Positions 25,867 through 34,566 of a DNA stretch of 40,252 nucleotides are shown in pieces. Numbering within the stretch: the stretch's first letter is position 1; each line of letters opens with the position of its first letter. The notes beneath the pieces are model-generated. The model was not told the DNA's origin. It made no database searches and saw nothing but the letters and a program-made list of their open reading frames with translations. The DNA comes from a virus: positions 1 to 40,252 of IMG/VR virus record IMGVR_UViG_3300047121_000304. One strand, 5' to 3'. Position numbers and translations under genes: made by a program.

Positions 25867-28800
25867 ATTTTAAAAGTTTAAGCGAAGTTAGTGATTCTTT
25901 GTCAGCACAGGGAGCACCTTTTTCAACGCCTTCTTCTATACCAGAATCCCCCGAAATGATGGCTGGGCCTGTGCCTATGCCTGTTCCCACAACTGAACCA
26001 GCAAACGATGAGCCTTCTCTTATTGCTGATTTAGCCCTAGCCCCGGTGCGTGGGGTTTTAAACGCTACTGAAGAGGTGGCTGATTTAGTTTCTTTTGGTA
26101 ATGTGCCTGAAGGCTCTTTAAATCGTCTTGGTCGTTCCAAAACAACGGCTGGCGGGTTTGTTGAAAACGCCACACAATTCCTAGTAGGGTTTACTCCGGG
26201 CTTTGGATGGCTTAATCGTATTTCTAAATTAGGAAAACTGGCTAAACTAGGAAAAGTTGGCCAGTTTGTTGCTAAGTCTAATGTCGCCAAGGGTGCAATT
26301 GCAGGGGCGGTGGCTGATTTTTCGGTGTTTGACGAACATCAAGCTAGGCTTTCTGACCTTATTGAGTCTGTTCCAGAACTACAAAACCCTATTACTGAGT
26401 ATCTAGCTTCGGATCAGGATGATTCAATGTTTGAAGGCAGAATGAAGAGTGCCGTGGAAGGGGTTTTGGCTGGAGGGGTTATTGATGGAATTATTAGCGG
26501 TGTTAAAGCTCTGCGTGGGGCCAAGAAAGCGGTTGAAATTGGTAACATCGAACAAGCCAATAAGCTTTTGCTAGAGGCCGAAGACCCTGCTTTGAGGGCT
26601 TTGACTGACGAATACCCTGAAGACTTAGCCAAAGCTGACGCTGACTTAATCGCTAAAGCAAACGCAGATGAAGATGCTATTGTAAGTATGCCGGGTACGG
26701 ATGGTCGTGGAAATGCCTATATGACGGCAGATGAAATGGGAATTCCTGAGATCAAAGCACCAGTAAAAAAACAAGAAGATTTGTTTGAAGAAGCCGTTCC
26801 TATGCCTGAAATTGGCCCGGATGGTAAAATTTATGACCGGGAAATGAAAATGTCTGAGTTTATGGGGACGCTCCCTAAAACTCAAAAAATGGTTGAGATT
26901 CTAAATAAAAGTGATGCTGACATTGCTTCTATTCGTCAGGAACTTCTTGGAGATGCAAGCCGTCCAATTTTAAACATCTTTAATCATTCGGGGCCAGCGG
27001 GTGCTCACAAATCGGTAACGGCTTTTGTAAAGGTCAGCAAAGAAGAACTTGAAAATTATCGGGCGGACAACCCAAAACAAAACGAAGTTTTATCGGAAGC
27101 CGTTGAAGATATTAAAAGAAACGGAGGGGAGAAATGGCTCAACGATACGCTTTCTCAGGTTAAAGACGCACGAGAGCTACCTCTTCTTGTTTTAAAAATG
27201 CGTGTGGCTCAAATGGATGTTATGAGTCAGTTAGGTGCTCTCAGCGATGACTTTCTTAAAACTGCTAGGCAAATGGAAGCTGGATCGGCTGATCCATTTG
27301 TAAAAGATCAAATAAACGCTGAGTATGTAGGAAAATTTATTAGATTAAATGAGTTTGTTCCTAATGTAACAAAAATCCTGTTTGGCAACAAAGAGCTAGG
27401 AACAAGCATAGGCCGTGCACTTGCCTTTAGAAAACAAACCAAAAGAGAGGCTCAGCTTGCAGAAGAATTGATTGGTAGGGCAGAAAAATGGGCAAAAGAC
27501 CCATCTAAAATGAAAGAATATGGGAAAGTCATTGCCGAAGAGTTAGGCCAAGGTGACGCAAAAGAAGGGATTCGGCTGTTTAATGAAGGAATTGAAAGGT
27601 TTGCCACTCTGTTTGAGAAGTACGGAGAGCGTGGCCTTGTCACAATGGCCCCGGACAAATTCTGGATCAAACTCCACAACGAATGGTGGATTAACGCCCT
27701 CCTTAGTGGCCCTAGGACTTTTGGCGTTAATATGATTGGCAATACCATATCCACTATGTGGAAGCCGTTTGAATCGGCTGTGGGTGCTCAGGTTGCCTAC
27801 ATTAAAACAGGGAATCCTGTGTTTAAACAAATTCGCAACTCTTTTTGGAGCCAGTATGGAATGATGTTTGATACCGCAAGAGAAGCCCTTGTGATGGCTA
27901 ACAGGGCTTTTAAAACAGGCGAAAGCGGTTTGGTTCAAAACAAAACAGCCGTTGAGCAGTTTGAGCAAATTATTACCAAAGAAAATTTTGAAGCAAAATT
28001 AAAAGAGATTGAGCAGAAGCATCCTAACACTTCTCCGTTGGTTAAAGGCATTGCCAAGTTTCTTGTTACCGATGCCACAACCAAAGCCGGGGATTTAATT
28101 CGTCTTCCTACCAAAGCCCTTTTGTGGATGGATGAGTTTACCAAACAGCTAAACTTCCGTTCTTCTGCCAAGGCTCGTGCCATTAGCGAAGGCTACGACC
28201 AAGCTTGGGATTTGGTTTCAAAAGGAGAACTGGAAACTGAAGGAATTGACGCTTTTGTTGCCAAGTACGCTGATGACACAATTAACAGCCTAGTGCTTGA
28301 AGGAGGCGGTCTTTACGCTCTCCCGGCTGTTAGGAGAAAAGGAGCCTTGGAAGGCAGAAGGCTTGGAAAAACAGGATTGGATTTGGAAGACTATATTGAG
28401 TCTTATGTGGCTAAAAACTTTGACGAAACAAAGTCTAACTTAGCTCAATACGCCTACGGATGGGCAGAAGAAGTAACCTTCACAAAGCGGGGAGCAGAAA
28501 AAACCATTCAACGCTCCGTTGAGAAGTTTGTTAAAGATCACCCTAGTATGAGGCTGATCCTTCCCTTTGTCACTACGCCAACAAACATTATTAAATTCTT
28601 TGGGCAAAGGGCTTTTGGATTGTCCGGGTTTGTTGAAGGGGCAATCAAAAACCTCGATGAAACTTCGCCTGAGCTTAGCAAAGCTTACCTTCAGATTACC
28701 AGAGAGCTTTACAGCCCTGATCCGTTTCTTCGTGCACAGGCGGAAGGAAAAATTGCTATGGGCTTGTCGGTGCTAGGAACGGCTATTGGTCTTCATTCTG

Positions 28801-29813
28801 CCGGGATGATTACAGGACAAGGAGCTAGGGACGAAAAAGAAAGAGCACTTAAACAAGCTACAGGATGGCAACCTTACAGCTTCCGAATTAAAATACCCGG
28901 AACAGATAAGTACCAGTATATTTCATATCAGAGGTTCGATCCTCTTGCCACTTTCTTTGGCATTGTCGCTGACTTTGCGGACAAAGCCACGGAAGACCCT
29001 GCCGGGAGCCGTGATTCGGTTAACTTTATTGCTTCTGCTATTGGCGTTGCTTTAAGCAAAAACATAACTTCAAAATCGTACCTGACAGGCATTGAACAGG
29101 TAATGGACGCAATCAACCAGCCTGACCGAAAGATGTCCCAATTCTTGGGTACACGCCTAGGTTCTTTGGTTGTGCCTAGCGTAGTAGGCCAGACCATCCC
29201 TATGGGTGATCCGATTATGCGGGAAGCCCGGACGCTGATGGACAATGTTCTCAAGCGTGTTCCCGGTGTGTCTCAACGCCTTGACCCGAAGCGGAACATT
29301 CTTGGAGAGGAAATTAAACGCCCTGAGGCAGTTGGCCCCGATTATATTAGCCCATTGTTTGTTAGCACCGAAAAGAAAGACAAGGTTATGGACGAACTGG
29401 CTAACCTTAAGTACTCCTTTAGTTTACCCCCGGTTGTCGAAAAGGGCGGGATTGACCTTTACAGCTACAAGAATGCTTCCGGGCAAAGTGCTTATGACCG
29501 ATACCTAGAACTCACAGGGAAGGTTACAATTGGCCGTAAAACGCTTCGTGAAGCCCTTGCCAAAGTAATTAATACTCGTTCCTACCAAGCCCTTCCCGCC
29601 GATGCCGTGGAAGGTCTGGACAGCCCACGAATTGCCGAGCTTCGCCGGGTTATTAGTAAATATCGTGCCACAGCCAAGGAACAGGTTTATCGTGAATTCC
29701 CTGAATTAGATCGAGACAGCAATCTCCGTGGAAAATTAAAACTTGCTAGACAGCAGGGGAAAGTTCTTGAAGCCCAAGGCATTTTAGGGCAACTTAAGGG
29801 GGATACCCTATGA
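25863..29813 (+). CDS. Internal virion protein D, gp16-like, without visible transglycosylase
   Basis: Largest core protein, 1316 residues against 1318 in T7. In T7 it enters the inner membrane and its N-terminal lytic transglycosylase opens peptidoglycan. Here the N-terminus is instead Pro/Glu-rich (residues 20-50), followed by a hydrophobic/basic segment (RISKLGKLAKLGKVGQFV) and GAIAGAVADFSVF. I see no SLT signature (Glu in an ES-x-x-x-P context, or GLFQI). Later parts contain family-like stretches: GPRTFGVNMIGNTISTMWKP near 617-636, PFVTTPTNIIKFFGQRAFG near 900-918, and SYQRFDPLATFFGIVADFAD near 1021-1040. The peptidoglycan-cutting activity may lie elsewhere. Confidence 0.9.
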   Translation: MNFKSLSEVSDSLSAQGAPFSTPSSIPESPEMMAGPVPMPVPTTEPANDEPSLIADLALAPVRGVLNATEEVADLVSFGNVPEGSLNRLGRSKTTAGGFVENATQFLVGFTPGFGWLNRISKLGKLAKLGKVGQFVAKSNVAKGAIAGAVADFSVFDEHQARLSDLIESVPELQNPITEYLASDQDDSMFEGRMKSAVEGVLAGGVIDGIISGVKALRGAKKAVEIGNIEQANKLLLEAEDPALRALTDEYPEDLAKADADLIAKANADEDAIVSMPGTDGRGNAYMTADEMGIPEIKAPVKKQEDLFEEAVPMPEIGPDGKIYDREMKMSEFMGTLPKTQKMVEILNKSDADIASIRQELLGDASRPILNIFNHSGPAGAHKSVTAFVKVSKEELENYRADNPKQNEVLSEAVEDIKRNGGEKWLNDTLSQVKDARELPLLVLKMRVAQMDVMSQLGALSDDFLKTARQMEAGSADPFVKDQINAEYVGKFIRLNEFVPNVTKILFGNKELGTSIGRALAFRKQTKREAQLAEELIGRAEKWAKDPSKMKEYGKVIAEELGQGDAKEGIRLFNEGIERFATLFEKYGERGLVTMAPDKFWIKLHNEWWINALLSGPRTFGVNMIGNTISTMWKPFESAVGAQVAYIKTGNPVFKQIRNSFWSQYGMMFDTAREALVMANRAFKTGESGLVQNKTAVEQFEQIITKENFEAKLKEIEQKHPNTSPLVKGIAKFLVTDATTKAGDLIRLPTKALLWMDEFTKQLNFRSSAKARAISEGYDQAWDLVSKGELETEGIDAFVAKYADDTINSLVLEGGGLYALPAVRRKGALEGRRLGKTGLDLEDYIESYVAKNFDETKSNLAQYAYGWAEEVTFTKRGAEKTIQRSVEKFVKDHPSMRLILPFVTTPTNIIKFFGQRAFGLSGFVEGAIKNLDETSPELSKAYLQITRELYSPDPFLRAQAEGKIAMGLSVLGTAIGLHSAGMITGQGARDEKERALKQATGWQPYSFRIKIPGTDKYQYISYQRFDPLATFFGIVADFADKATEDPAGSRDSVNFIASAIGVALSKNITSKSYLTGIEQVMDAINQPDRKMSQFLGTRLGSLVVPSVVGQTIPMGDPIMREARTLMDNVLKRVPGVSQRLDPKRNILGEEIKRPEAVGPDYISPLFVSTEKKDKVMDELANLKYSFSLPPVVEKGGIDLYSYKNASGQSAYDRYLELTGKVTIGRKTLREALAKVINTRSYQALPADAVEGLDSPRIAELRRVISKYRATAKEQVYREFPELDRDSNLRGKLKLARQQGKVLEAQGILGQLKGDTL

Positions 29814-30028
29814 GTGACGAACTACACAGAAGCCTAGGCAAGCTTGAAGGTATGATTACTGAGGTTTTAAGAAACCAACAGGATTTTAAAAGTACTTTTG
29901 AAAAGCACGATACACGCCTACGGCACATTGAAGGCAATTATATGAAGGGGCTTGGCATTGTAACGGCCATTGCTTTTGGTGTTACTTACTTGTGGGATAT
30001 TATTAAACATAAAGTATTTGGTAGCTAA
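29810..30028 (+). CDS. Small tail-anchored membrane protein
   Basis: A 72-residue protein. The N-terminal two-thirds is a coiled-coil-like helix (LHRSLGKLEGMITEVLRNQ, then FKSTFEKHDTRLRHIE), and the C-terminus is one membrane span GLGIVTAIAFGVTYLWDII with a short basic end. It sits between gp16-like and terS, where T7 has the gene 17.5 holin. Could be a second lysis component or a regulator of the holin; no sequence signature decides. Overlaps the preceding gene by ATGA. Confidence 0.7.
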   Translation: MSDELHRSLGKLEGMITEVLRNQQDFKSTFEKHDTRLRHIEGNYMKGLGIVTAIAFGVTYLWDIIKHKVFGS

Positions 30029-30029
30029 G

Positions 30030-30305
30030 ATGGACGCTAACGCAGTCAAAACCAAGCTGGAAGAACTGCACGAATTGGTTGCAGATGCCTTGCTGGATAA
30101 GATTCGGGATGGGGAAGCTACCCCGGCAGATTTAAATGTCGCTAGGCAGTTTCTTAAAGATAACGGCATTGATGCCATCCCCGGAAAAGATACCCCCCTG
30201 TTTAATCTAGCCCTTGCCCTGCCGTTTCAGGATCAAGGAAAGCCGTTGGAAATTAAAGGAATTCAAGTAAAGGAACCCGCTCCGCTTCCGTTTAACGAGG
30301 TTTAA
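30030..30305 (+). CDS. terS: Terminase small subunit (DNA maturase A, gp18-like)
   Basis: Recognises the packaging site and delivers DNA to the large subunit. The 91 residues match T7 gp18 (89). The N-terminal pattern KTKLEELHELVADALLDKI followed by EATPADLNVARQFLKDNGID is strongly family-typical. The ATG at 30030 is two bases after the membrane-protein stop. The C-terminal tail (KEPAPLPFNEV) is Pro-rich and probably flexible. It is separated from terL by three small genes and a 157-nt gap. Confidence 0.92.
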   Translation: MDANAVKTKLEELHELVADALLDKIRDGEATPADLNVARQFLKDNGIDAIPGKDTPLFNLALALPFQDQGKPLEIKGIQVKEPAPLPFNEV

Positions 30306-30309
30306 TTTT

Positions 30310-30600
30310 ATGTGTTCACCCGGAATGGATCAATTAGGAAAATTTATGGCATCTCCTATTTTAGCTACGCAAGGAAAAGAAAATCCTTTAGGCTTAAAAT
30401 TTACCCCGGCAAACCAACCTCAAGCTTCATCGCAAATAAACGACCCTTCAAGTTCACAGCCTCAAAGAATTCAACAGCAAAATCAAGTTACTTCCATTGC
30501 TTCGGCTCCTAAAGTAGCACCAAAGTTTAACTTTAGGTCTAGCCCATTTTCAATTCAACAAGAACAAGCCGGGGGTGAATCCGGGCTTAATGTAGGATAA
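30310..30600 (+). CDS. Low-complexity unknown protein with FNFRSS motif
   Basis: A 96-residue Gln/Ser/Pro-rich protein beginning MCSPGMDQLGKFM. Middle part is disordered (SQPQRIQQQNQVTS). It carries KFNFRSSPF at about residues 74-82; the next gene ends in RFNFRSS, so the two probably share a docking motif. No domain recognised. Its place between terS and terL and its composition suggest a small virion or assembly protein. Confidence 0.55.
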   Translation: MCSPGMDQLGKFMASPILATQGKENPLGLKFTPANQPQASSQINDPSSSQPQRIQQQNQVTSIASAPKVAPKFNFRSSPFSIQQEQAGGESGLNVG

Positions 30601-30605
30601 TTTTT

Positions 30606-30971
30606 ATGGCTAATTTTATTCCTCTTTCGTCAGCTTCATCCGACCCTTCGTTTGAAAACTGGTACAAAAACATTTATAGGCCGTCTTTTGCAGGACTAAG
30701 AGGAGCTCTGCTTGCTCCTCGCCTCCTGACTTCAACGGCACTACCAAGTGTAACAGAAGCATTTGGAAAATATAAAGCAAGCCTTCCAGACAGCCCTCAA
30801 AGCATTCAAAAAAATATGGAGTCTCAAGGACTTGTTTACGACAGCCCATTCTTTCCTAGAGGATTTAATTTACAGCAATTTATGATTGGTCGGTCAGCCA
30901 ACTCTAGCAGTAATTCAGGACTAGGCGAAAAATCGTATGCTGGAGGAAGGTTTAACTTTAGGAGCAGTTAA
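30606..30971 (+). CDS. Unknown protein ending in the shared FNFRSS motif
   Basis: A 121-residue protein with an aromatic/basic N-terminal part (FENWYKNIYRPSFAGLRGALL), a helix-like middle, a segment VYDSPFFPRGFNLQQFMIG and a Ser/Asn/Gly-rich end terminating GRFNFRSS. The terminal motif repeats one in the preceding gene. No enzyme motif or signal peptide. Probably a small structural or assembly factor (inference). Confidence 0.55.
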   Translation: MANFIPLSSASSDPSFENWYKNIYRPSFAGLRGALLAPRLLTSTALPSVTEAFGKYKASLPDSPQSIQKNMESQGLVYDSPFFPRGFNLQQFMIGRSANSSSNSGLGEKSYAGGRFNFRSS

Positions 30972-30973
30972 GT

Positions 30974-31195
30974 ATGAGGAACTACGCCAAGGAATACCGG
31001 GAATACCAAGGAACCCCTGAGCAAATTCGCAGAAGGGCTAGGCGGAATCGTGCACGAAGGCTGATGATTAAAAAGTTTGGTAAATCACGGCTCCGTAACA
31101 AGGATGTTGACCACAAGGATGGCAACCCAATGAACAATTCTTATTCAAATCTTCGTATTATGTCTAAAGCCAAAAATAGGGGCAGAAACAACTAA
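30974..31195 (+). CDS. HNH-type endonuclease
   Basis: A 73-residue very basic protein. The C-terminal half shows the HNH core: DVDHKDGNPMNNSYSNLRIM (His at about 48, Asn at about 55, Asn-Leu-Arg near 60), and NRGRNN at the end. The N-terminus is an Arg-rich helix (RRRARRNRARR). Small HNH proteins beside terminase genes can assist packaging in some phages, while others are homing enzymes; neither can be decided here. Confidence 0.78.
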   Translation: MRNYAKEYREYQGTPEQIRRRARRNRARRLMIKKFGKSRLRNKDVDHKDGNPMNNSYSNLRIMSKAKNRGRNN

Positions 31196-31352
31196 AAATC
31201 CGTGAATAAAAAGAAAAAAGGCCGTAAATACTAATAAGTGCCAAAAGCACTTTGCTTGATTATTAAGTAGTTGCACCATATTCAGTCTTATTTAGACTGA
31301 CCCACAGACATAGCCGTGCATATTTTTCCCACAACCACAAGGGCACAGCACT
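31196..31352 (+). promoter_or_regulatory. Hairpin-rich leader of the large terminase gene
   Basis: This 157-nt gap holds two perfect hairpins: AAGTGC (31236-31241) with GCACTT (31247-31252), embedded in TAATAA/TTATTA flanks, and TCAGTCT (31282-31288) with AGACTGA (31294-31300). A T5 run (31323-31327) follows at some distance. It could be an RNA-processing site, a phage promoter or a weak terminator. ACTAATAAG at 31230-31238 recurs at 34001-34009 in another gap, which is compatible with a shared promoter element. Confidence 0.45.
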
Positions 31353-33014
31353 ATGAGCACCATAGACCCAAGGCTTAAGGATTTTCGAAACTTCCTCTAT
31401 ATTGTCTGGAAGCACCTAAACCTTCCCGATCCAACGCCGTTGCAATATGACATTGCCCAAAGAATGGAAACAGGCCCGGATCGGCAGATTGTGGAAGCGT
31501 TTCGAGGGGTGGGTAAAAGCTGGATTGCGTCAGCCTTTGTGTGCCATCAGCTATTGATTAACCCCACTAAAAACATTTTGGTTGTCTCAGCCAGTAAAAA
31601 CCGGGCAAGCGACTTTACCACCTTTACGCTACGCCTGATTAATGAAATCCCCATCCTTCAACACCTAGTCCCAAGGGAAGAACAGCGTAACAGCAAGGAA
31701 AGCTTTGACGTTGGCCCTGCCCCGGCAAGCCACGCTCCTAGCGTTAAAAGCGTTGGAATCACCGGGCAGATCACCGGGAGCCGAGCCGATATTATTATTG
31801 CGGACGATATTGAAACAAGTGCCAACAGCCAGACCGAATTAATGCGAATCAAACTTGCCGAAAGCGTCAAGGAGTTTGATGCCGTTATCAAACCCGGCGG
31901 AAGAGTTGTGTTCTTGGGTACTCCTCAAACCGAAAACAGCCTGTACGAAAAGCTGGAAAGCCGTGGGTATATGGCACGGATTTGGCCTGTCCGTATGCCC
32001 AACGATGAGCAAAGGGAACGCTATGGGATACGCCTAGCCCCCTATGTGTCTTCGTCCAACATCCAAAGCGGAACCACCACCGAGCCTACCCGCTTCACCG
32101 ATGAAGACCTGACCCTGCGTGAGGCCAGTTATGGCCGTAGTGGGTTTGCCCTTCAGTTTATGCTCGATCCACGCCTGTCCGATGTGAACAGGTATCCGCT
32201 AAAACTTTCCGACCTTGTGGTGCATTCTCTCGACCCAAAGCGGGGGCCAAGCCACCTTGTGTGGTGCAACTCCCCGGAACACCGCTACAACGATATTCCC
32301 AACGTTGGCTTTGACGGAGACGCTTATTACAGGCCGATGAGCGTTAGCAATGAATTCACCGAATACCAAGGAAGCGTTATTGCCATTGATCCATCAGGCC
32401 GGGGCAAAGACGAAACCGCCTACGCCATTGTTAAATGTCTCCACGGCCAGTTGTTTCTGGTGGATATCGGGGGTTTTCGTTCCGGGTACACGATGGAAAC
32501 CTTGGAAACCATAGTGCGTCAGGCCAAGCTTCACGGATGCAACTATGCGGTCTACGAGGCCAACTTCGGGGACGGAATGTTTGGAGAGCTTATCAAACCA
32601 GTATTCGGACGTATCCACCCTTGCACCATTGAAGAGGTCAAGCATTCCTCCCAAAAAGAAAAGCGGATCATAGACACCCTTGAGCCTGTAATGAACCAGC
32701 ACAGGCTGATTGTTGATCCTAGGGTTATTGAAAAGGATTACCAAAGCATTCAGTCCGATGGAGAGATTCAGGAACGCTACAGGTTGTTTTATCAAATGAG
32801 CCGAATCACAAGGGACAGAGGTAGCCTAGCCCAAGATGACCGATTGGATGCCCTTGCCATTGCCGTCAGCTATTGGGTACAGGCTATGGCTAGAGATACT
32901 GAATTAGCCCATAGACAACATAAACAGGAACTATTAGAAAAGGAACTCGACAAATTTATGGAAAACGCTATTGGAGACAGAAGCAAACGAACCAATAGCT
33001 GGATTAATGTCTAA
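31353..33014 (+). CDS. terL: Terminase large subunit (DNA maturase B, gp19-like)
   Basis: ATP-driven packaging motor and nuclease. 553 residues (T7 gp19 586). Walker A is EAFRGVGKSW (48-57), Walker B ADIIIADDIE (145-154), followed by the coupling motif VVFLGTPQTE. The RNase H-like nuclease begins at SVIAIDPSGRGKDETAYAIV (D346), with YEANFGDGMFG and DDRLDALAIAV supplying further acidic residues. The start ATG follows a 157-nt leader without a strong Shine-Dalgarno sequence. The gene is more GC-rich than the small genes before it. Confidence 0.96.
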   Translation: MSTIDPRLKDFRNFLYIVWKHLNLPDPTPLQYDIAQRMETGPDRQIVEAFRGVGKSWIASAFVCHQLLINPTKNILVVSASKNRASDFTTFTLRLINEIPILQHLVPREEQRNSKESFDVGPAPASHAPSVKSVGITGQITGSRADIIIADDIETSANSQTELMRIKLAESVKEFDAVIKPGGRVVFLGTPQTENSLYEKLESRGYMARIWPVRMPNDEQRERYGIRLAPYVSSSNIQSGTTTEPTRFTDEDLTLREASYGRSGFALQFMLDPRLSDVNRYPLKLSDLVVHSLDPKRGPSHLVWCNSPEHRYNDIPNVGFDGDAYYRPMSVSNEFTEYQGSVIAIDPSGRGKDETAYAIVKCLHGQLFLVDIGGFRSGYTMETLETIVRQAKLHGCNYAVYEANFGDGMFGELIKPVFGRIHPCTIEEVKHSSQKEKRIIDTLEPVMNQHRLIVDPRVIEKDYQSIQSDGEIQERYRLFYQMSRITRDRGSLAQDDRLDALAIAVSYWVQAMARDTELAHRQHKQELLEKELDKFMENAIGDRSKRTNSWINV

Positions 33015-33355
33015 TGAACCCTCTTCTAGAACCCTCCAAGTTTGACCTGAACAACATTGATATGTTCTTTGGGAACCGGGCCAAAACACCTGTCAGGATG
33101 CCCCAAAATCGCTCACAAATGCCCCTAGAAGGGCCGATGAATGTCAGCCAAGGGGTATCTACCCCCCAAACGCTACAAACCGCTCCTAATAGCCAAAATA
33201 GCGGTTCCACCTCGGAAGGCAACAAGACTAGCCCCAAGTTTGCCCTTGAAGTCCCATCTATGGAACTTGGTGGCGGTGTTCGTACTGCTCCTATGCGTAT
33301 GGAAATCGCCCCGGTTCAGCAAGAATTCGACTTTTCCCAAAACAAGCCACGCTAA
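33014..33355 (+). CDS. Unknown Pro/Asn/Met-rich protein
   Basis: A 113-residue protein starting on the terL stop (TAATG). It has an ordered-looking N-terminus (FDLNNIDMFFGNRAKTPVRM), a disordered centre and a C-terminal FDFSQNKPR. No recognised domain. Composition is like the low-complexity proteins before terL, so a minor structural or assembly role is possible. Confidence 0.55.
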   Translation: MNPLLEPSKFDLNNIDMFFGNRAKTPVRMPQNRSQMPLEGPMNVSQGVSTPQTLQTAPNSQNSGSTSEGNKTSPKFALEVPSMELGGGVRTAPMRMEIAPVQQEFDFSQNKPR

Positions 33356-33368
33356 CCTTTTCATTGCC

Positions 33369-33935
33369 GTGCCACTTGCCCTCGATCCCTCCGTAGTGGA
33401 TCGTATAATGAAGTCCGAAGGGCCATATACCATTCAGTCAGGCAAAAAGGAATACTATGGCTTTAGGGAAGACCACCCGGCCTTTCCCGGCCTCCACAAG
33501 CTTGTCCGTGAGCACGGCGTTGAGTCCCCTCAGGTCAAACAGCGTATTACCGAGCTTTTAAACGAAAGGGCAGTTAAGGCTGGTGCTCTCCTGTTCGATA
33601 GCCCCGGTGTTCAAGCCAGCATTATGGCTATATCCCATTTAAGAGGGGAGGGGGGTTGTCAGGCTATCCTTAACGCTGTGGCCGGGTTTGCTATGGTTAA
33701 GTCCGACAAGCTGAAGCCTGAGTCTGTAGACAGGATCAACAAAATGACCAAGCTGGAGTTTCAGAACAAGCTTAGAATAGTCAGGGAAGCTTACGATAGA
33801 CGAATCTACGGAGACAGGAGTGATTCTATTATGATTAAGGGAACCCTAGTAAAGGGTAAGTGGTGGACACTCTTTGGTAATGGTCTTATTAAAAGATACG
33901 ACAGGGAAAGACAGGAATTCTTGGGATTGGCTTAA
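33369..33935 (+). CDS. Probable endolysin / peptidoglycan hydrolase-like protein
   Basis: About 188 residues from GTG 33369; ATG 33408 is an alternative and the frame stays open further upstream inside the previous gene. The N-terminal helix VVDRIMKSEGPYTIQSG contains a Glu in a muramidase-like position, followed by YYGFREDHPAFPGLHKLV, and later ALLFDSPGVQASIMAISHL with GEGGCQAILNAVAGF. This resembles GH108-type phage lysozyme architecture (catalytic Glu near the N-terminus, later FD-x-x-x-N/G helix). No other endolysin is visible in the genome, which supports the call. Assignment is tentative. Confidence 0.55.
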   Translation: MPLALDPSVVDRIMKSEGPYTIQSGKKEYYGFREDHPAFPGLHKLVREHGVESPQVKQRITELLNERAVKAGALLFDSPGVQASIMAISHLRGEGGCQAILNAVAGFAMVKSDKLKPESVDRINKMTKLEFQNKLRIVREAYDRRIYGDRSDSIMIKGTLVKGKWWTLFGNGLIKRYDRERQEFLGLA

Positions 33936-33936
33936 A

Positions 33937-34015
33937 GGGTAAGCTTAAGGATAAGCTTTAGGTTATGGTAAGGTTTATGAGTAAGATTAAGAGTAAGTTA
34001 ACTAATAAGACTATA
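33937..34015 (+). repeat. Degenerate 12-bp repeat array (GRGTAAG units)
   Basis: Units related to GRGTAAGNTTAA follow one another: GGGTAAG (33937), GGATAAG (33949), TGGTAAG (33966), GAGTAAG (33979), GAGTAAG (33991), and CTAATAAG (34002), at spacings of 11-17 nt. No ORF covers them. T7 has arrays of a 7-bp repeat with similar spacing beside its terminal repeats, so this may mark the genome ends (inference). Confidence 0.6.
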
Positions 34016-34066
34016 TATAATAATTATTATTATAGATATATGTTAAAGCTAAGCTGTGTCGCAATC

Positions 34067-34097
34067 TTGAAGATAACTTAAAGCTAACCTTTATAAT
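34067..34097 (+). promoter_or_regulatory. Weak sigma70-like promoter candidate
   Basis: TTGAAG (34067-34072) and a perfect TATAAT (34092-34097) precede the HExxE gene, but the 19-nt spacer is long. The surrounding 34012-34100 is extremely AT-rich. Confidence 0.25.
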
Positions 34098-34118
34098 ATA
34101 TATCAAGAGGAAAACAAG

Positions 34119-34514
34119 GTGTCAAGCAAAAACCAGAATAAAGTAAGCATAAGGCCAAAGAAAGGTTATCCAAGCTATATAAAGCTAGGAAGCCACATAC
34201 TGCCTGTGAACTACTATATGAGTGAACAGGAAGCCATAGCTATTACCAAAGACCGGGAGTTGTTTAAGGAAGGGCAGTTGTATGGGGCGTTTATAAGTTA
34301 TCCTCACCCTATGATTATTATAGATGGTAGGTTTGAAAGTAATCCTAACCACCCAACAATGACCCTGCTTCACGAGAGTATTGAAGCCATAAATGAACTC
34401 TATGGGTTGGAGCTTACGGAACAAGACATACGATGCCTTGAGTTGGCGTTGTTTGGTCTGCTAAAGGATAACAAAGCTTTCTTTAATGCGTTGAAGAAGG
34501 CTATAGAGTCTTAG
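34119..34514 (+). CDS. HExxE-motif protein, metallopeptidase-like
   Basis: A 131-residue protein starting at GTG 34119 after AAGAGGAAAA. It has a basic N-terminus, then beta-type LGSHILPVNYYM and GQLYGAFI, HPMIIIDGRF, followed by TLLHESIEAINELYGLELTE with a His-Glu-x-x-Glu helix (about 87-91). This layout is shared by many small phage proteins distantly like zinc metallopeptidases (ImmA/IrrE or SprT-like), though a second His ligand is not evident. Activity is uncertain. It lies isolated between two non-coding repeat regions. Confidence 0.65.
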   Translation: MSSKNQNKVSIRPKKGYPSYIKLGSHILPVNYYMSEQEAIAITKDRELFKEGQLYGAFISYPHPMIIIDGRFESNPNHPTMTLLHESIEAINELYGLELTEQDIRCLELALFGLLKDNKAFFNALKKAIES

Positions 34515-34566
34515 GCTGTGTTAGAAAGTTCCATTCAGTCCATTGTGTGTATGCGTGTGGCGGTTT

